A stretch of DNA of 64,000 bases from Aquisphaera giovannonii. GTDB taxonomy: Bacteria; Planctomycetota; Planctomycetia; Isosphaerales; Isosphaeraceae. A program made the position numbers and the translations under genes. The notes under the pieces are model-generated. The model was not told the DNA's origin. It saw only the letters and a program-made list of their open reading frames with translations, and ran no database searches. Location of the stretch: contig NZ_CP042997.1 of the NCBI RefSeq assembly GCF_008087625.1, positions 3,038,001 through 3,102,000 of the forward strand, in the 5' to 3' direction. Position 1 is the stretch's first letter; every line of letters begins with the position of its first letter. This document shows, piece after piece, positions 47,384 to 53,265 of the stretch.

Positions 47384-48010
47384 TCAGCCGCGGAGGGGCT
47401 TGAGTTTGGCCCCCCTCGAGCGCAGGGCCTCTCGAGCGAGGAACCGGATCCAGGGGACCGCGACGTCGGAGTCGGCCTGTTCCAGATAAGGGCGGGCGTC
47501 TTCGGGCTTGCCGTGGCGATCCAGGAAGAGCCCCAGGCACGCGGCCGTGTTCACGCTGCGGCTCGGGTCGGCCCCCCGGCTGAGCTCCTCGATCGCTCGG
47601 ATGTCCAGAGGGGATTGGTCGCCGTGCGAGAGCCATTGGAATAGGACGCCCATGATCTTCGCCGTCTTCGGCCCGGAGGCCTTCGGATCCTCCGCGACGG
47701 CCTTGAGCGCGGCATCCCGGGCCTCCCCGTCCCCTTCCTGGTCGCAGGCGAGGGCGAGGAAGACGCCGTCCATCGTATTCCGGCCCTTCTCAAACTCCGG
47801 CCCGAGCAGCCGGCGAGCCACCTCAGGCTTGCCCTCCAGGAGGAGCAGGATCGAGACCTGATGCAGATCGTCCGACGTCGGCGTCCGGCCGGCGTCGAGC
47901 TGAGCCTCGACGAGCCGGGCCGCGGCGCGACGGTCGCCGCGGCCGGTCCTCAGGCACCAGGCGTACCATTCGAGCCAGGAGCCGGGATATCGCTCCGAGC
48001 AGCGGGACAC
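47384..48010 (-). pseudogene. Antisense TPR-like gene inside the tRNA array, probably 5'-truncated
   Basis: The frame ends at 47384 and codes for helical-repeat sequence rich in Ala/Leu/Asp (SILLLLEGKPEVARRLLGPE; TAACLGLFLDRHGKPEDARP), similar in feel to TPR regions. The first codon that could serve as a start is a GTG at 48010 (208 residues), without a good ribosome site. Recognisable coding sequence continues upstream (SVDGYCAELW) to about 48060 and then ends at the tRNA-Asn gene. It looks like the 3' part of a longer gene cut by the array, though a short functional gene cannot be excluded. It fills the 47311-48082 gap; I found no tRNA there. Confidence 0.55.
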
Positions 48011-48082
48011 CCAGAGCTCGGCGCAATAGCCGTCGACCGACGCGATTCCTATCAGGTTCGTGCGGCGGGCGGCGGAATCGAT

Positions 48083-48165
48083 TCCAGGGTGGCGAAACGG
48101 TAGCCGCACCTCACTGTTAATGAGGCGCCCGGGAGGGCGTGGGGGTTCGAGTCCCTCCCCTGGAG
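48083..48165 (+). tRNA. tRNA-Asn(GTT) with long variable arm
   Basis: Acceptor TCCAGGG/CCCTGGA, D stem GCG/CGC, anticodon arm CCTCA-CTGTTAA-TGAGG and T stem GGGGG/CCCTC. The variable region is 15 nt and folds (CGCCC/GGGCG), a class II arm normally limited to Ser, Leu and Tyr in bacteria. Discriminator G fits Asn and Ser. CCA is not encoded. Confidence 0.85.
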
Positions 48166-48188
48166 CTGAGCGACCGCGACGTAGGGAC

Positions 48189-48272
48189 GGAAGAGCAAGC
48201 CGACTGGCGACGGCACCCGGCCCGAAACCGGGCGAGCGACGAGCCTTGGGGGTTCGACTCCCTCCTCTTCCG
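48189..48272 (+). tRNA. tRNA-Ser(CGA), C33
   Basis: Acceptor GGAAGAG/CTCTTCC, anticodon arm CCCGG-CCCGAAA-CCGGG, 15-nt variable region and discriminator G as for Ser. Position 33, almost always U, is C. CCA is not encoded. Confidence 0.85.
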
Positions 48273-48291
48273 CTGATCGTGACTCTCTTTC

Positions 48292-48363
48292 GTGCCCCTG
48301 GCCGAGCGGCCGAGGCGCCAGCCTTCCAAGCTGGAAAGGCGGGTTCGACTCCCGCGGGGCACT
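48292..48363 (+). tRNA. tRNA-Gly(TCC)
   Basis: Acceptor GTGCCCC/GGGGCAC, discriminator T, anticodon arm CCAGC-CTTCCAA-GCTGG, T stem GCGGG/CCCGC. CCA is not encoded. Confidence 0.9.
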
Positions 48364-48364
48364 C

Positions 48365-48435
48365 TCGGGAATCGGCTAACGGCAGGCCACCTGGCCTTGA
48401 ACCAGGCGGTGGAGGTTCGAGTCCTCCTTCCCGAT
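48365..48435 (+). tRNA. tRNA-Gln(TTG), C33
   Basis: Acceptor TCGGGAA/TTCCCGA, D stem GGC/GCC, anticodon arm CCTGG-CCTTGAA-CCAGG, T stem GGAGG/CCTCC. Position 33 is C, and the discriminator is T rather than the usual G. It starts one base after the Gly gene. Confidence 0.85.
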
Positions 48436-48436
48436 T

Positions 48437-48473
48437 GGCCGGGCGGTCACTCCTGGAAAGGTGGCCGCCGGCC
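48437..48473 (+). repeat. Long hairpin between the two tRNA-Gln genes
   Basis: GGCCG (48437-48441) plus GCGGTCAC (48443-48450) pair with GTGGCCGC (48461-48468) plus CGGCC (48469-48473), with one bulged G and one G-T pair. The loop TCCTGGAAAG is 10 nt and has no following T-run. It could be a processing hairpin or a decayed tRNA anticodon arm. Confidence 0.55.
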
Positions 48474-48479
48474 GGAAGC

Positions 48480-48554
48480 TCCGGGGCAGTTGCGGTTGGT
48501 CGTGACGCCACGCCCTGAACGTGGAGGCCGCTGGTTCGATTCCAGCCCCCGGAA
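48480..48554 (+). tRNA. tRNA-Gln(CTG), C33
   Basis: Acceptor TCCGGGG/CCCCGGA, anticodon arm CCACG-CCCTGAA-CGTGG, T stem GCTGG/CCAGC. Position 33 is C. The D loop is enlarged. Discriminator A. CCA is not encoded. Confidence 0.83.
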
Positions 48555-48571
48555 CTCGCGATCTTTGATGA

Positions 48572-48656
48572 GGAAGCCATCCGGCCGGAGAGGAACCTGC
48601 TCGGAAGGCAGGCGGCGGCCCCGGGCCGCTTGTGGGTTCGAGTCCCACGGCTTCCG
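48572..48656 (+). tRNA. tRNA-Ser(GGA), C33
   Basis: Acceptor GGAAGCC/GGCTTCC, anticodon arm CCTGC-TCGGAAG-GCAGG and a long variable arm with stem GCGGC/GCCGC, as expected for Ser. Position 33 is C. CCA is not encoded. Confidence 0.85.
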
Positions 48657-48692
48657 CCTCGTCCGCCGGCCGCGGCTCCGGCCGCGTCGTAC

Positions 48693-48765
48693 GCCCTCGT
48701 GGAGCAGGGGAGTGCTCGCCACCCTGTCAAGGTGGAGGCCACGGGTTCGAATCCCGTCGAGGGCG
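48693..48765 (+). tRNA. tRNA-Asp(GTC)
   Basis: Acceptor GCCCTCG/CGAGGGC, anticodon arm CCACC-CTGTCAA-GGTGG, T stem ACGGG/CCCGT, discriminator G as for Asp. CCA is not encoded. Confidence 0.9.
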
Positions 48766-48775
48766 CTGGTCCAGG

Positions 48776-48810
48776 AATGGAGGAACACTAGTATAGAAAT
48801 GGAGGAACAC
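48776..48810 (+). repeat. 13-bp tandem direct repeat upstream of tRNA-Tyr
   Basis: AATGGAGGAACAC occurs at 48776-48788 and 48798-48810, a 22-bp period, within the relatively AT-rich spacer (TAGTATAG) before tRNA-Tyr. Function unknown. Confidence 0.7.
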
Positions 48811-48826
48811 ATCCGAATCCCTCGTC

Positions 48827-48907
48827 GCGTCGGCTGGGCACTGGCGAGCCCAGGTGGCCGTAACCCACCCGCCACCGGCTGTGCAGGTTCAACTCCTGCC
48901 CGACGCA
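48827..48907 (+). tRNA. tRNA-Tyr(GTA), C33
   Basis: Acceptor GCGTCGG/CCGACGC, D stem GGGC/GCCC, anticodon arm GGTGG-CCGTAAC-CCACC, 13-nt variable region as for bacterial Tyr, T stem GCAGG/CCTGC. Position 33 is C. Confidence 0.85.
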
Positions 48908-48937
48908 CTCGCCCCTCGTCGGGGCCATTTCCCCTAC

Positions 48938-49009
48938 GGCCCGGTCGTCTATCGGCCAGGACGCCACCCCCTCAAGGTGGAGAGGCGGGTTCGACTCCCG
49001 CCCGGGCTG
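48938..49009 (+). tRNA. tRNA-Glu(CTC), C33
   Basis: Acceptor GGCCCGG/CCGGGCT (one G-T pair), D arm GTC/GAC like the Glu(TTC) gene, anticodon arm CCACC-CCCTCAA-GGTGG. Position 33 is C. CCA is not encoded. Confidence 0.86.
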
Positions 49010-49032
49010 CTCGGCGATCCGCCCTCGATCCT

Positions 49033-49101
49033 CCCAGGCGTGGCGGGTGCCCGGCCGGCTCTCATAAGGCCGGCCTCCCGGATCGACACCGGGGCCTGGG
49101 A
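49033..49101 (+). tRNA. Compact tRNA-like gene with CAT anticodon (Met-type)
   Basis: Acceptor CCCAGGC/GCCTGGG (7 perfect pairs), D arm GGC-GGGT-GCC with only a 4-nt loop, an 8-bp anticodon stem GGCCGGCT/GGCCGGCC around CTCATAA, a one-base variable region, and T arm CCCGG-ATCGACA-CCGGG. Discriminator A. It sits in normal array spacing 5 bp before tRNA-Leu. A standard covariance scan may miss it; whether it works as tRNA is unknown. Confidence 0.6.
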
Positions 49102-49106
49102 CTTCA

Positions 49107-49180
49107 CGCACGGTACGCAAACCGGCAAAGCGGCCAGGTCGAGAGCCTGGTGCGTGTGGGTTCGACTCCCACCCGTGCGA
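49107..49180 (+). tRNA. tRNA-Leu(GAG) with short variable loop, C33
   Basis: Acceptor CGCACGG/CCGTGCG, D stem CGC/GCG, anticodon arm CCAGG-TCGAGAG-CCTGG, 5-nt variable loop TGCGT and T stem GTGGG/CCCAC. Bacterial tRNA-Leu should have a long variable arm; this one is class I. Position 33 is C. Discriminator A fits Leu. Confidence 0.82.
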
Positions 49181-49201
49181 CTCCAGGTTGGCTCCGAGGA
49201 T

Positions 49202-49273
49202 CGTCCCGTGGTCCAGCGGCCACGACGCCTCTCTTACAAAGAGGAGATGGGGGTTCGACTCCCTCCGGGACGA
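49202..49273 (+). tRNA. tRNA-Val(TAC)
   Basis: Acceptor CGTCCCG/CGGGACG, D stem GTC/GAC, anticodon arm CCTCT-CTTACAA-AGAGG, T stem GGGGG/CCCTC, discriminator A. CCA is not encoded. Confidence 0.9.
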
Positions 49274-49293
49274 TTGCGAGATGATGCTCCGCC

Positions 49294-49364
49294 GGGCGGC
49301 TGGTCCAACGGGAAGACTCCTGGTTTGCACCCAGGCAATCGGGGTTCAAGTCCCCGGCCGTCCA
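49294..49364 (+). tRNA. tRNA-Ala(TGC)
   Basis: Acceptor GGGCGGC/GCCGTCC with G3-T70, the classical alanine identity pair. Anticodon arm CCTGG-TTTGCAC-CCAGG, T stem CGGGG/CCCCG, discriminator A. Confidence 0.9.
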
Positions 49365-49393
49365 CTGTTCAATCGGTTCACAGGTCTCATCAC

Positions 49394-49479
49394 GGAAGGC
49401 AGCCGGATACGGTTGGCCGGGCCTCGGTGCTAACGAGGTTGCCCTTCCGGGCATGAGGGTTCGAATCCCTCGCCTTCCG
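49394..49479 (+). tRNA. tRNA-Ser(GCT)
   Basis: Acceptor GGAAGGC/GCCTTCC, anticodon arm CCTCG-GTGCTAA-CGAGG, variable arm TGCCC/GGGCA and T stem GAGGG/CCCTC. Position 33 is the usual T. Discriminator G. Confidence 0.9.
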
Positions 49480-49495
49480 CTCGACCAGCACGACA

Positions 49496-49568
49496 GCCCT
49501 CGGGGTGTGATGGATTCGCACTCGACCCTCCGAAGGTCGCGGACCAGGTTCGATTCCTGGCGAGGGCA
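49496..49568 (+). tRNA. tRNA-Arg(CCG)
   Basis: Acceptor GCCCTCG/CGAGGGC, D stem GTG/CAC, anticodon arm CGACC-CTCCGAA-GGTCG, T stem CCAGG/CCTGG, discriminator A. It is the last gene of the array. Confidence 0.9.
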
Positions 49569-49691
49569 TGGACCCCGCTTCCCTCCCGCCCGCCCTCGAC
49601 TTGCGCCGTCGCACGCCGCCCCGCCGGTCTGCTATCCTCTTGGGAGGAAAGTGGACAGGTTCGATCCCTCGCTGATCCGGTCGGGGACGTC

Positions 49692-51458
49692 ATGACCAGG
49701 CAACCGAAACGAAGCAGCACGCTCGCCCCGGCGCCCGCCGCGGCGGTTCGAACGTCCGCCGCCGAGGCCGCGAAGAAGCGCCGGGATCGCCGCGAGTCGG
49801 TCGAGTCGGTGGTGGTCGTCGTGGTGGCCTTCCTCCTCTGGAGTTTCGAGGCCGAAGGGTTCGTGATCCCGACCGGATCGATGGCCCCGACCCTCATGGG
49901 CCGGCACAAGGACGTGACCTGCCCGGAATGCGGGCACGTCTACACCGTGAACGCCGACAGCGAGGTCGATTCCAGCGGCTCGGGCGCCAGCACGGGGGTG
50001 AAGATCGTCCGGGGGACGTGCGAGAACTGCCGGTGCCCCGCCCGCGTGGACGGCGTGCCGAGCGTCGCCGGGGACCGGATCTACACCATGAAGAAGGGCC
50101 TCCACCTGCCCCTCGTCCCGGCGCTGGGCGAGGTCGGGCCCCGCCGCTGGGAGATCGCCGTCTTCAAGGTCCCGGAGGAGCCGGAGGTCCGCTACATCAA
50201 GCGCCAGGTCGGCCTGCCATCGGAGATCGTCCGGCTCCAGCAGGGGGACCTCTGGAGGCGGCCGCTGGATGAATCCGAGCCGTTCGCCCGGCTGCGTCGC
50301 CCTTTCGCCCACCAGAAGGCGATGCAGGTCCTGGTCTACGACGACGCCCACCGCGCCCGCTCGCTGCGAGACGACCCGAGGTGGGACCGCTGGGCCTCGT
50401 CCTCCGACGGATGGTCCGAGTCGTCGCCGGGCCGTTTCGCCGTCAACGCGGCGGCGGAGTCCTGGTCCGAGCTCCGCTACCGGAACCTCGTCCCGGAGCC
50501 CCGCCACTGGGATGCCATCGCCGACGGCGAGAAGCCGCCGGCGCCGCGGACCTCGCTCGTCACCGATTTCTGCTCGTACAACACCGACCTGAGCCCCCAC
50601 TGGCAGTCCAACCCGAGGCTCGCATCCCGCCCGTGGCTCCAGCCACACTGGGTCGGGGACCTGACCCTCTCGGGACGCGTGAAGATCACCCAGCCGACGG
50701 GCACGCTGCGCCTGGCCCTGATCAAAGGGGGCCGCCTCTATCATGCGGACGTGGACCTGCAGTCGGGCCGGGCGACGCTCCTCCGCGACGATGAGCCACT
50801 CGGCGAGGCCGCCGCCACGCGACTGAACGAGGTCGGGGAACATAGCTTCACATTGTCCAACGTGGACGACCGGCTGACCCTGGAAGTGGATGGGAATCTG
50901 CCCTTCGGGGACGGCCTGCCGTACGACTCGGGAGGCGCTGATGGCCTGGCCCGGCCGGCGAGTGCGGACCTCGAGCCGGCGCGGATCGCGGCGCGCGGCG
51001 TCCCGCTGGAGGTCGCCGGCCTCCAGCTACGCCGCGACGTCTACTACACCCTGAGCCCCGGGGATGCGGACCTCCCCGGGCTGGAGTCGCTGGCCTTCCA
51101 GGGGCCGAATGCCCTGTTCGACCTGCTCGCCGACCCGGAGGCGTACGGCAGGCTCGGCCAGCCCGGCTGGCACGATTACCCGATCGGCCCCGGGCGATAC
51201 ATGATGCTGGGGGACAACAGCCCCTGGAGCCGGGACGGCCGGGCCTGGGGGCGTAAGGACCAGGTCGACCCCGAGGCCCCCGGCCTCGGCTGGGACGAGT
51301 CCGGCCGCGAGAGCTGGGAGGTGCCCGAATCGCTCATCATCGGCAAGGCCTTCTGGGTCTACTGGCCCCACCTCCAGCCCATGTGGCCCGCCTGGCAGCT
51401 CGGCGACTACCGGTTCCCCGTCCGGCCGAACTTCGAACAGATTCGTTGGATACGCTGA
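49692..51458 (+). CDS. lepB: Oversized signal peptidase I with zinc-ribbon-like and beta-sandwich inserts
   Basis: The 588-residue membrane protease removes signal peptides. After a basic N-terminus a single transmembrane helix (VVVVVVAFLLWSF) precedes the catalytic Ser63 in VIPTGSMAPTL. The catalytic Lys is in RYIKRQVGLPSE (~170), and the late box is MMLGDNSPWSRDGRAWG (~506). Normal enzymes have 170-320 residues. Here CPECGHVY...CENCRCPA (Cys pairs at ~77/80 and ~113/116, zinc-ribbon-like) lies between the Ser and Lys, and about 330 residues with beta-strand sequence (LTLSGRVKITQPTGTLRLAL) separate the Lys from the last box. Confidence 0.88.
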   Translation: MTRQPKRSSTLAPAPAAAVRTSAAEAAKKRRDRRESVESVVVVVVAFLLWSFEAEGFVIPTGSMAPTLMGRHKDVTCPECGHVYTVNADSEVDSSGSGASTGVKIVRGTCENCRCPARVDGVPSVAGDRIYTMKKGLHLPLVPALGEVGPRRWEIAVFKVPEEPEVRYIKRQVGLPSEIVRLQQGDLWRRPLDESEPFARLRRPFAHQKAMQVLVYDDAHRARSLRDDPRWDRWASSSDGWSESSPGRFAVNAAAESWSELRYRNLVPEPRHWDAIADGEKPPAPRTSLVTDFCSYNTDLSPHWQSNPRLASRPWLQPHWVGDLTLSGRVKITQPTGTLRLALIKGGRLYHADVDLQSGRATLLRDDEPLGEAAATRLNEVGEHSFTLSNVDDRLTLEVDGNLPFGDGLPYDSGGADGLARPASADLEPARIAARGVPLEVAGLQLRRDVYYTLSPGDADLPGLESLAFQGPNALFDLLADPEAYGRLGQPGWHDYPIGPGRYMMLGDNSPWSRDGRAWGRKDQVDPEAPGLGWDESGRESWEVPESLIIGKAFWVYWPHLQPMWPAWQLGDYRFPVRPNFEQIRWIR

Positions 51459-51523
51459 GGGAGCCGTGGGGGGGGCCGTCGACCGACGGTTCGCGGCCAC
51501 GCGACACGCGGCCGGAGCGTCCC

Positions 51524-51551
51524 TTGACTCGCCCGAAGATGCGACTAGACT
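51524..51551 (+). promoter_or_regulatory. Sigma-70-type promoter upstream of the ECF-like sigma gene
   Basis: TTGACT (51524-51529) and TAGACT (51546-51551) are 16 bp apart, the same spacing and -10 style as the promoter at 24176. Transcription would begin near 51558, about 95 bp before the sigma gene. Confidence 0.6.
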
Positions 51552-51653
51552 TTCTCTTACGATTCCCGGCTCGGCGCCCACTGGGCGGCCGGCTCCTCGC
51601 CCCCGTCGCTTTCCCGGCGGCGGGTTGAACCTTCCGCGGCGGCGGTGCGTAAC

Positions 51654-52295
51654 ATGGTTAAGGCCATCGGGTCCGATTCGGCACACGACCTCGCCAACCT
51701 GACGGACGAGGTCCTCATGAGCCGTTATCGGGACGACGGCACCGAAGCGGTCTTCAACGAGCTGGTCCGTCGCTACGAGCGGGAGCTCTACCGTTACCTC
51801 GCCCGGTACATCGGCGATGCGAACCTGGCGGACGACGTCTTCCAGAACACGTTCCTCCAGATCCACCTGAAGCGCGGGCTCTTCGAGGACGGCCGGCCGT
51901 TCCGGCCGTGGCTCTACTCGATCGCCACGCATCAGGCCATCGATTCGCTCCGGAAGGTCGGCAGGCACCCGGCACTCAGCCTGGACCAGCAAGTTCAGGG
52001 CTCTCAGGCGGGCTCCGACGCCGGATCGCTGCTCGACCTGCTCGTCAACGAAGGGGTCGGCCCCCTGGGCGAGCTGGAGGAGCAGGAGCGGCAGCAATGG
52101 GTCCGCGACAGCATCCTGAGGCTGCCCGAAACCCTCCGACAGACCTTGATCCTCGCCTACCACCAGGACTTGAAGTATCGCGAGATTGCGGACATCCTCA
52201 AGATCCCGGTGGGCACGGTGAAGTCGAGGCTCCACGCCGCGATCTCGAAGCTTCAGGAAATGGCAAGCTCCGCCAAGCGTGACGGGAAAGACTGA
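51654..52295 (+). CDS. ECF-family RNA polymerase sigma factor
   Basis: This 213-residue protein has region 2 (FNELVRRYERELYRYLARYI, ADDVFQNTFLQIHLKRG, PWLYSIATHQAIDSLRK) and region 4 (LPETLRQTLILAYHQDLKYR, IADILKIPVGTVKSRLHAAI). It lacks regions 1 and 3, as ECF factors do. The start is the ATG at 51654; a GTG three codons earlier is the alternative. The next gene begins 4 bp after its stop and encodes the likely anti-sigma partner. Confidence 0.93.
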   Translation: MVKAIGSDSAHDLANLTDEVLMSRYRDDGTEAVFNELVRRYERELYRYLARYIGDANLADDVFQNTFLQIHLKRGLFEDGRPFRPWLYSIATHQAIDSLRKVGRHPALSLDQQVQGSQAGSDAGSLLDLLVNEGVGPLGELEEQERQQWVRDSILRLPETLRQTLILAYHQDLKYREIADILKIPVGTVKSRLHAAISKLQEMASSAKRDGKD

Positions 52296-52299
52296 CGCC

Positions 52300-53265
52300 A
52301 TGAACGCCGACGAGATGATCGATCACGTGATGGGCCGGCTGGATTCGGCCGATCGCGAGCGGATGGAGCGGGCCATCGGCGGCGACCCCGAGCTGTCGTC
52401 TCGGGTCGAGGTCCTCTCCCATCGCCTCCACATCCTGCTCGACGACGGCGACGCCCCCGAGCCGCCCGCCGGCCTGCACAGGCGGACTATGATGCTGGTC
52501 GCCCGGGAGCGATCCCGGCCCCGGGCCTTGCCCGAGTTTGCCCCCTCGCGGTCGCGATTCCGGTGGGCCGACCTCGCCGTCGCGGCGAGCATCTTCCTGG
52601 CCGGGACGGTGACCCTGATCCCGGCCATCCAGCATTCACGGGAGCGTATGGCCATCGCGGGGTGCGCGTTCAATCTCCAGCAGCTCGGCCAGAGCTTCGC
52701 CCAGTATGCCTCGCTCAACCGCTCCTACCCGTATCCACCGGAGCAGAAGACCGACGCCCCGGCCGGCAGCTTCGCCGCGTTCCTGCACGACGCGGGCCTC
52801 CTCGACGACCTGTCGATCCTCGACTGCCCCCGCAACGGTCGCAAGAAACGCCCCGGAGAGTTGCCCAGCTTCACCGAGCTGGAGACGCTCCGCCGGACCG
52901 ACCCTGCCCGATACGGCGAGCTGCTCCAGTGGGATTACGCCTACAACGTCGGCCATCGGCAGGAATCCGGGATGCCCGGTCCGGTCGACCCGCGGCCGGC
53001 CATGGCCGTGCCCGTCGCCGCCGACGCCCCCGCGCACGAGAACTACGCCCGCATCCTCGCCGGCAACAGCCCCAACCACGGCGGCCGCGGGCAGAACGTC
53101 CTGTTCAGCGACGGCAGCGTCCGCAATCTGAGCACTCGCAAGGTCAGCCCGCGCGACCCGGACCTCTTCCTGAACAACCTCAACCAGCTCCGGCCGGGCG
53201 TCGACGAGCAGGACAGCGTGGTCTCCCCGAGCTACAGCTCCTTCGTCGGCACGCCGGCTCGCTGA
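52300..53265 (+). CDS. Membrane-anchored anti-sigma-like protein with DUF1559-type C-terminus
   Basis: The 321-residue product starts with an anti-sigma-like cytoplasmic segment (ADEMIDHVMGRLDSADRERM) without zinc ligands. A single membrane helix follows (ADLAVAASIFLAGTVTLIPA, residues ~95-115). The outer part resembles the planctomycete pseudopilin family DUF1559: CAFNLQQLGQSFAQYAS after the helix and NHGGRGQNVLFSDGSV near the end (H-X10-DG, one more than the usual nine). Gene position after the ECF factor suggests it restrains that factor. The last 34 bp overlap the convergent synthetase gene. Confidence 0.8.
   Translation: MNADEMIDHVMGRLDSADRERMERAIGGDPELSSRVEVLSHRLHILLDDGDAPEPPAGLHRRTMMLVARERSRPRALPEFAPSRSRFRWADLAVAASIFLAGTVTLIPAIQHSRERMAIAGCAFNLQQLGQSFAQYASLNRSYPYPPEQKTDAPAGSFAAFLHDAGLLDDLSILDCPRNGRKKRPGELPSFTELETLRRTDPARYGELLQWDYAYNVGHRQESGMPGPVDPRPAMAVPVAADAPAHENYARILAGNSPNHGGRGQNVLFSDGSVRNLSTRKVSPRDPDLFLNNLNQLRPGVDEQDSVVSPSYSSFVGTPAR

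Noticed and set aside
47311-48082. Possible further tRNA genes in the large gap of the array
   Set aside because: I searched for T-arm and anticodon-arm patterns and found none with matching stems; the minus-strand TPR-like sequence accounts for the gap.
46252-49909. Several minus-strand open frames across the tRNA array (for example 48788-49330) with repeated GLEPT/REESNP-like peptides
   Set aside because: They are exact antisense of the tRNA T arms and acceptors; the repeated peptides come from the recurring GGTTCGA sequence, not from coding selection.
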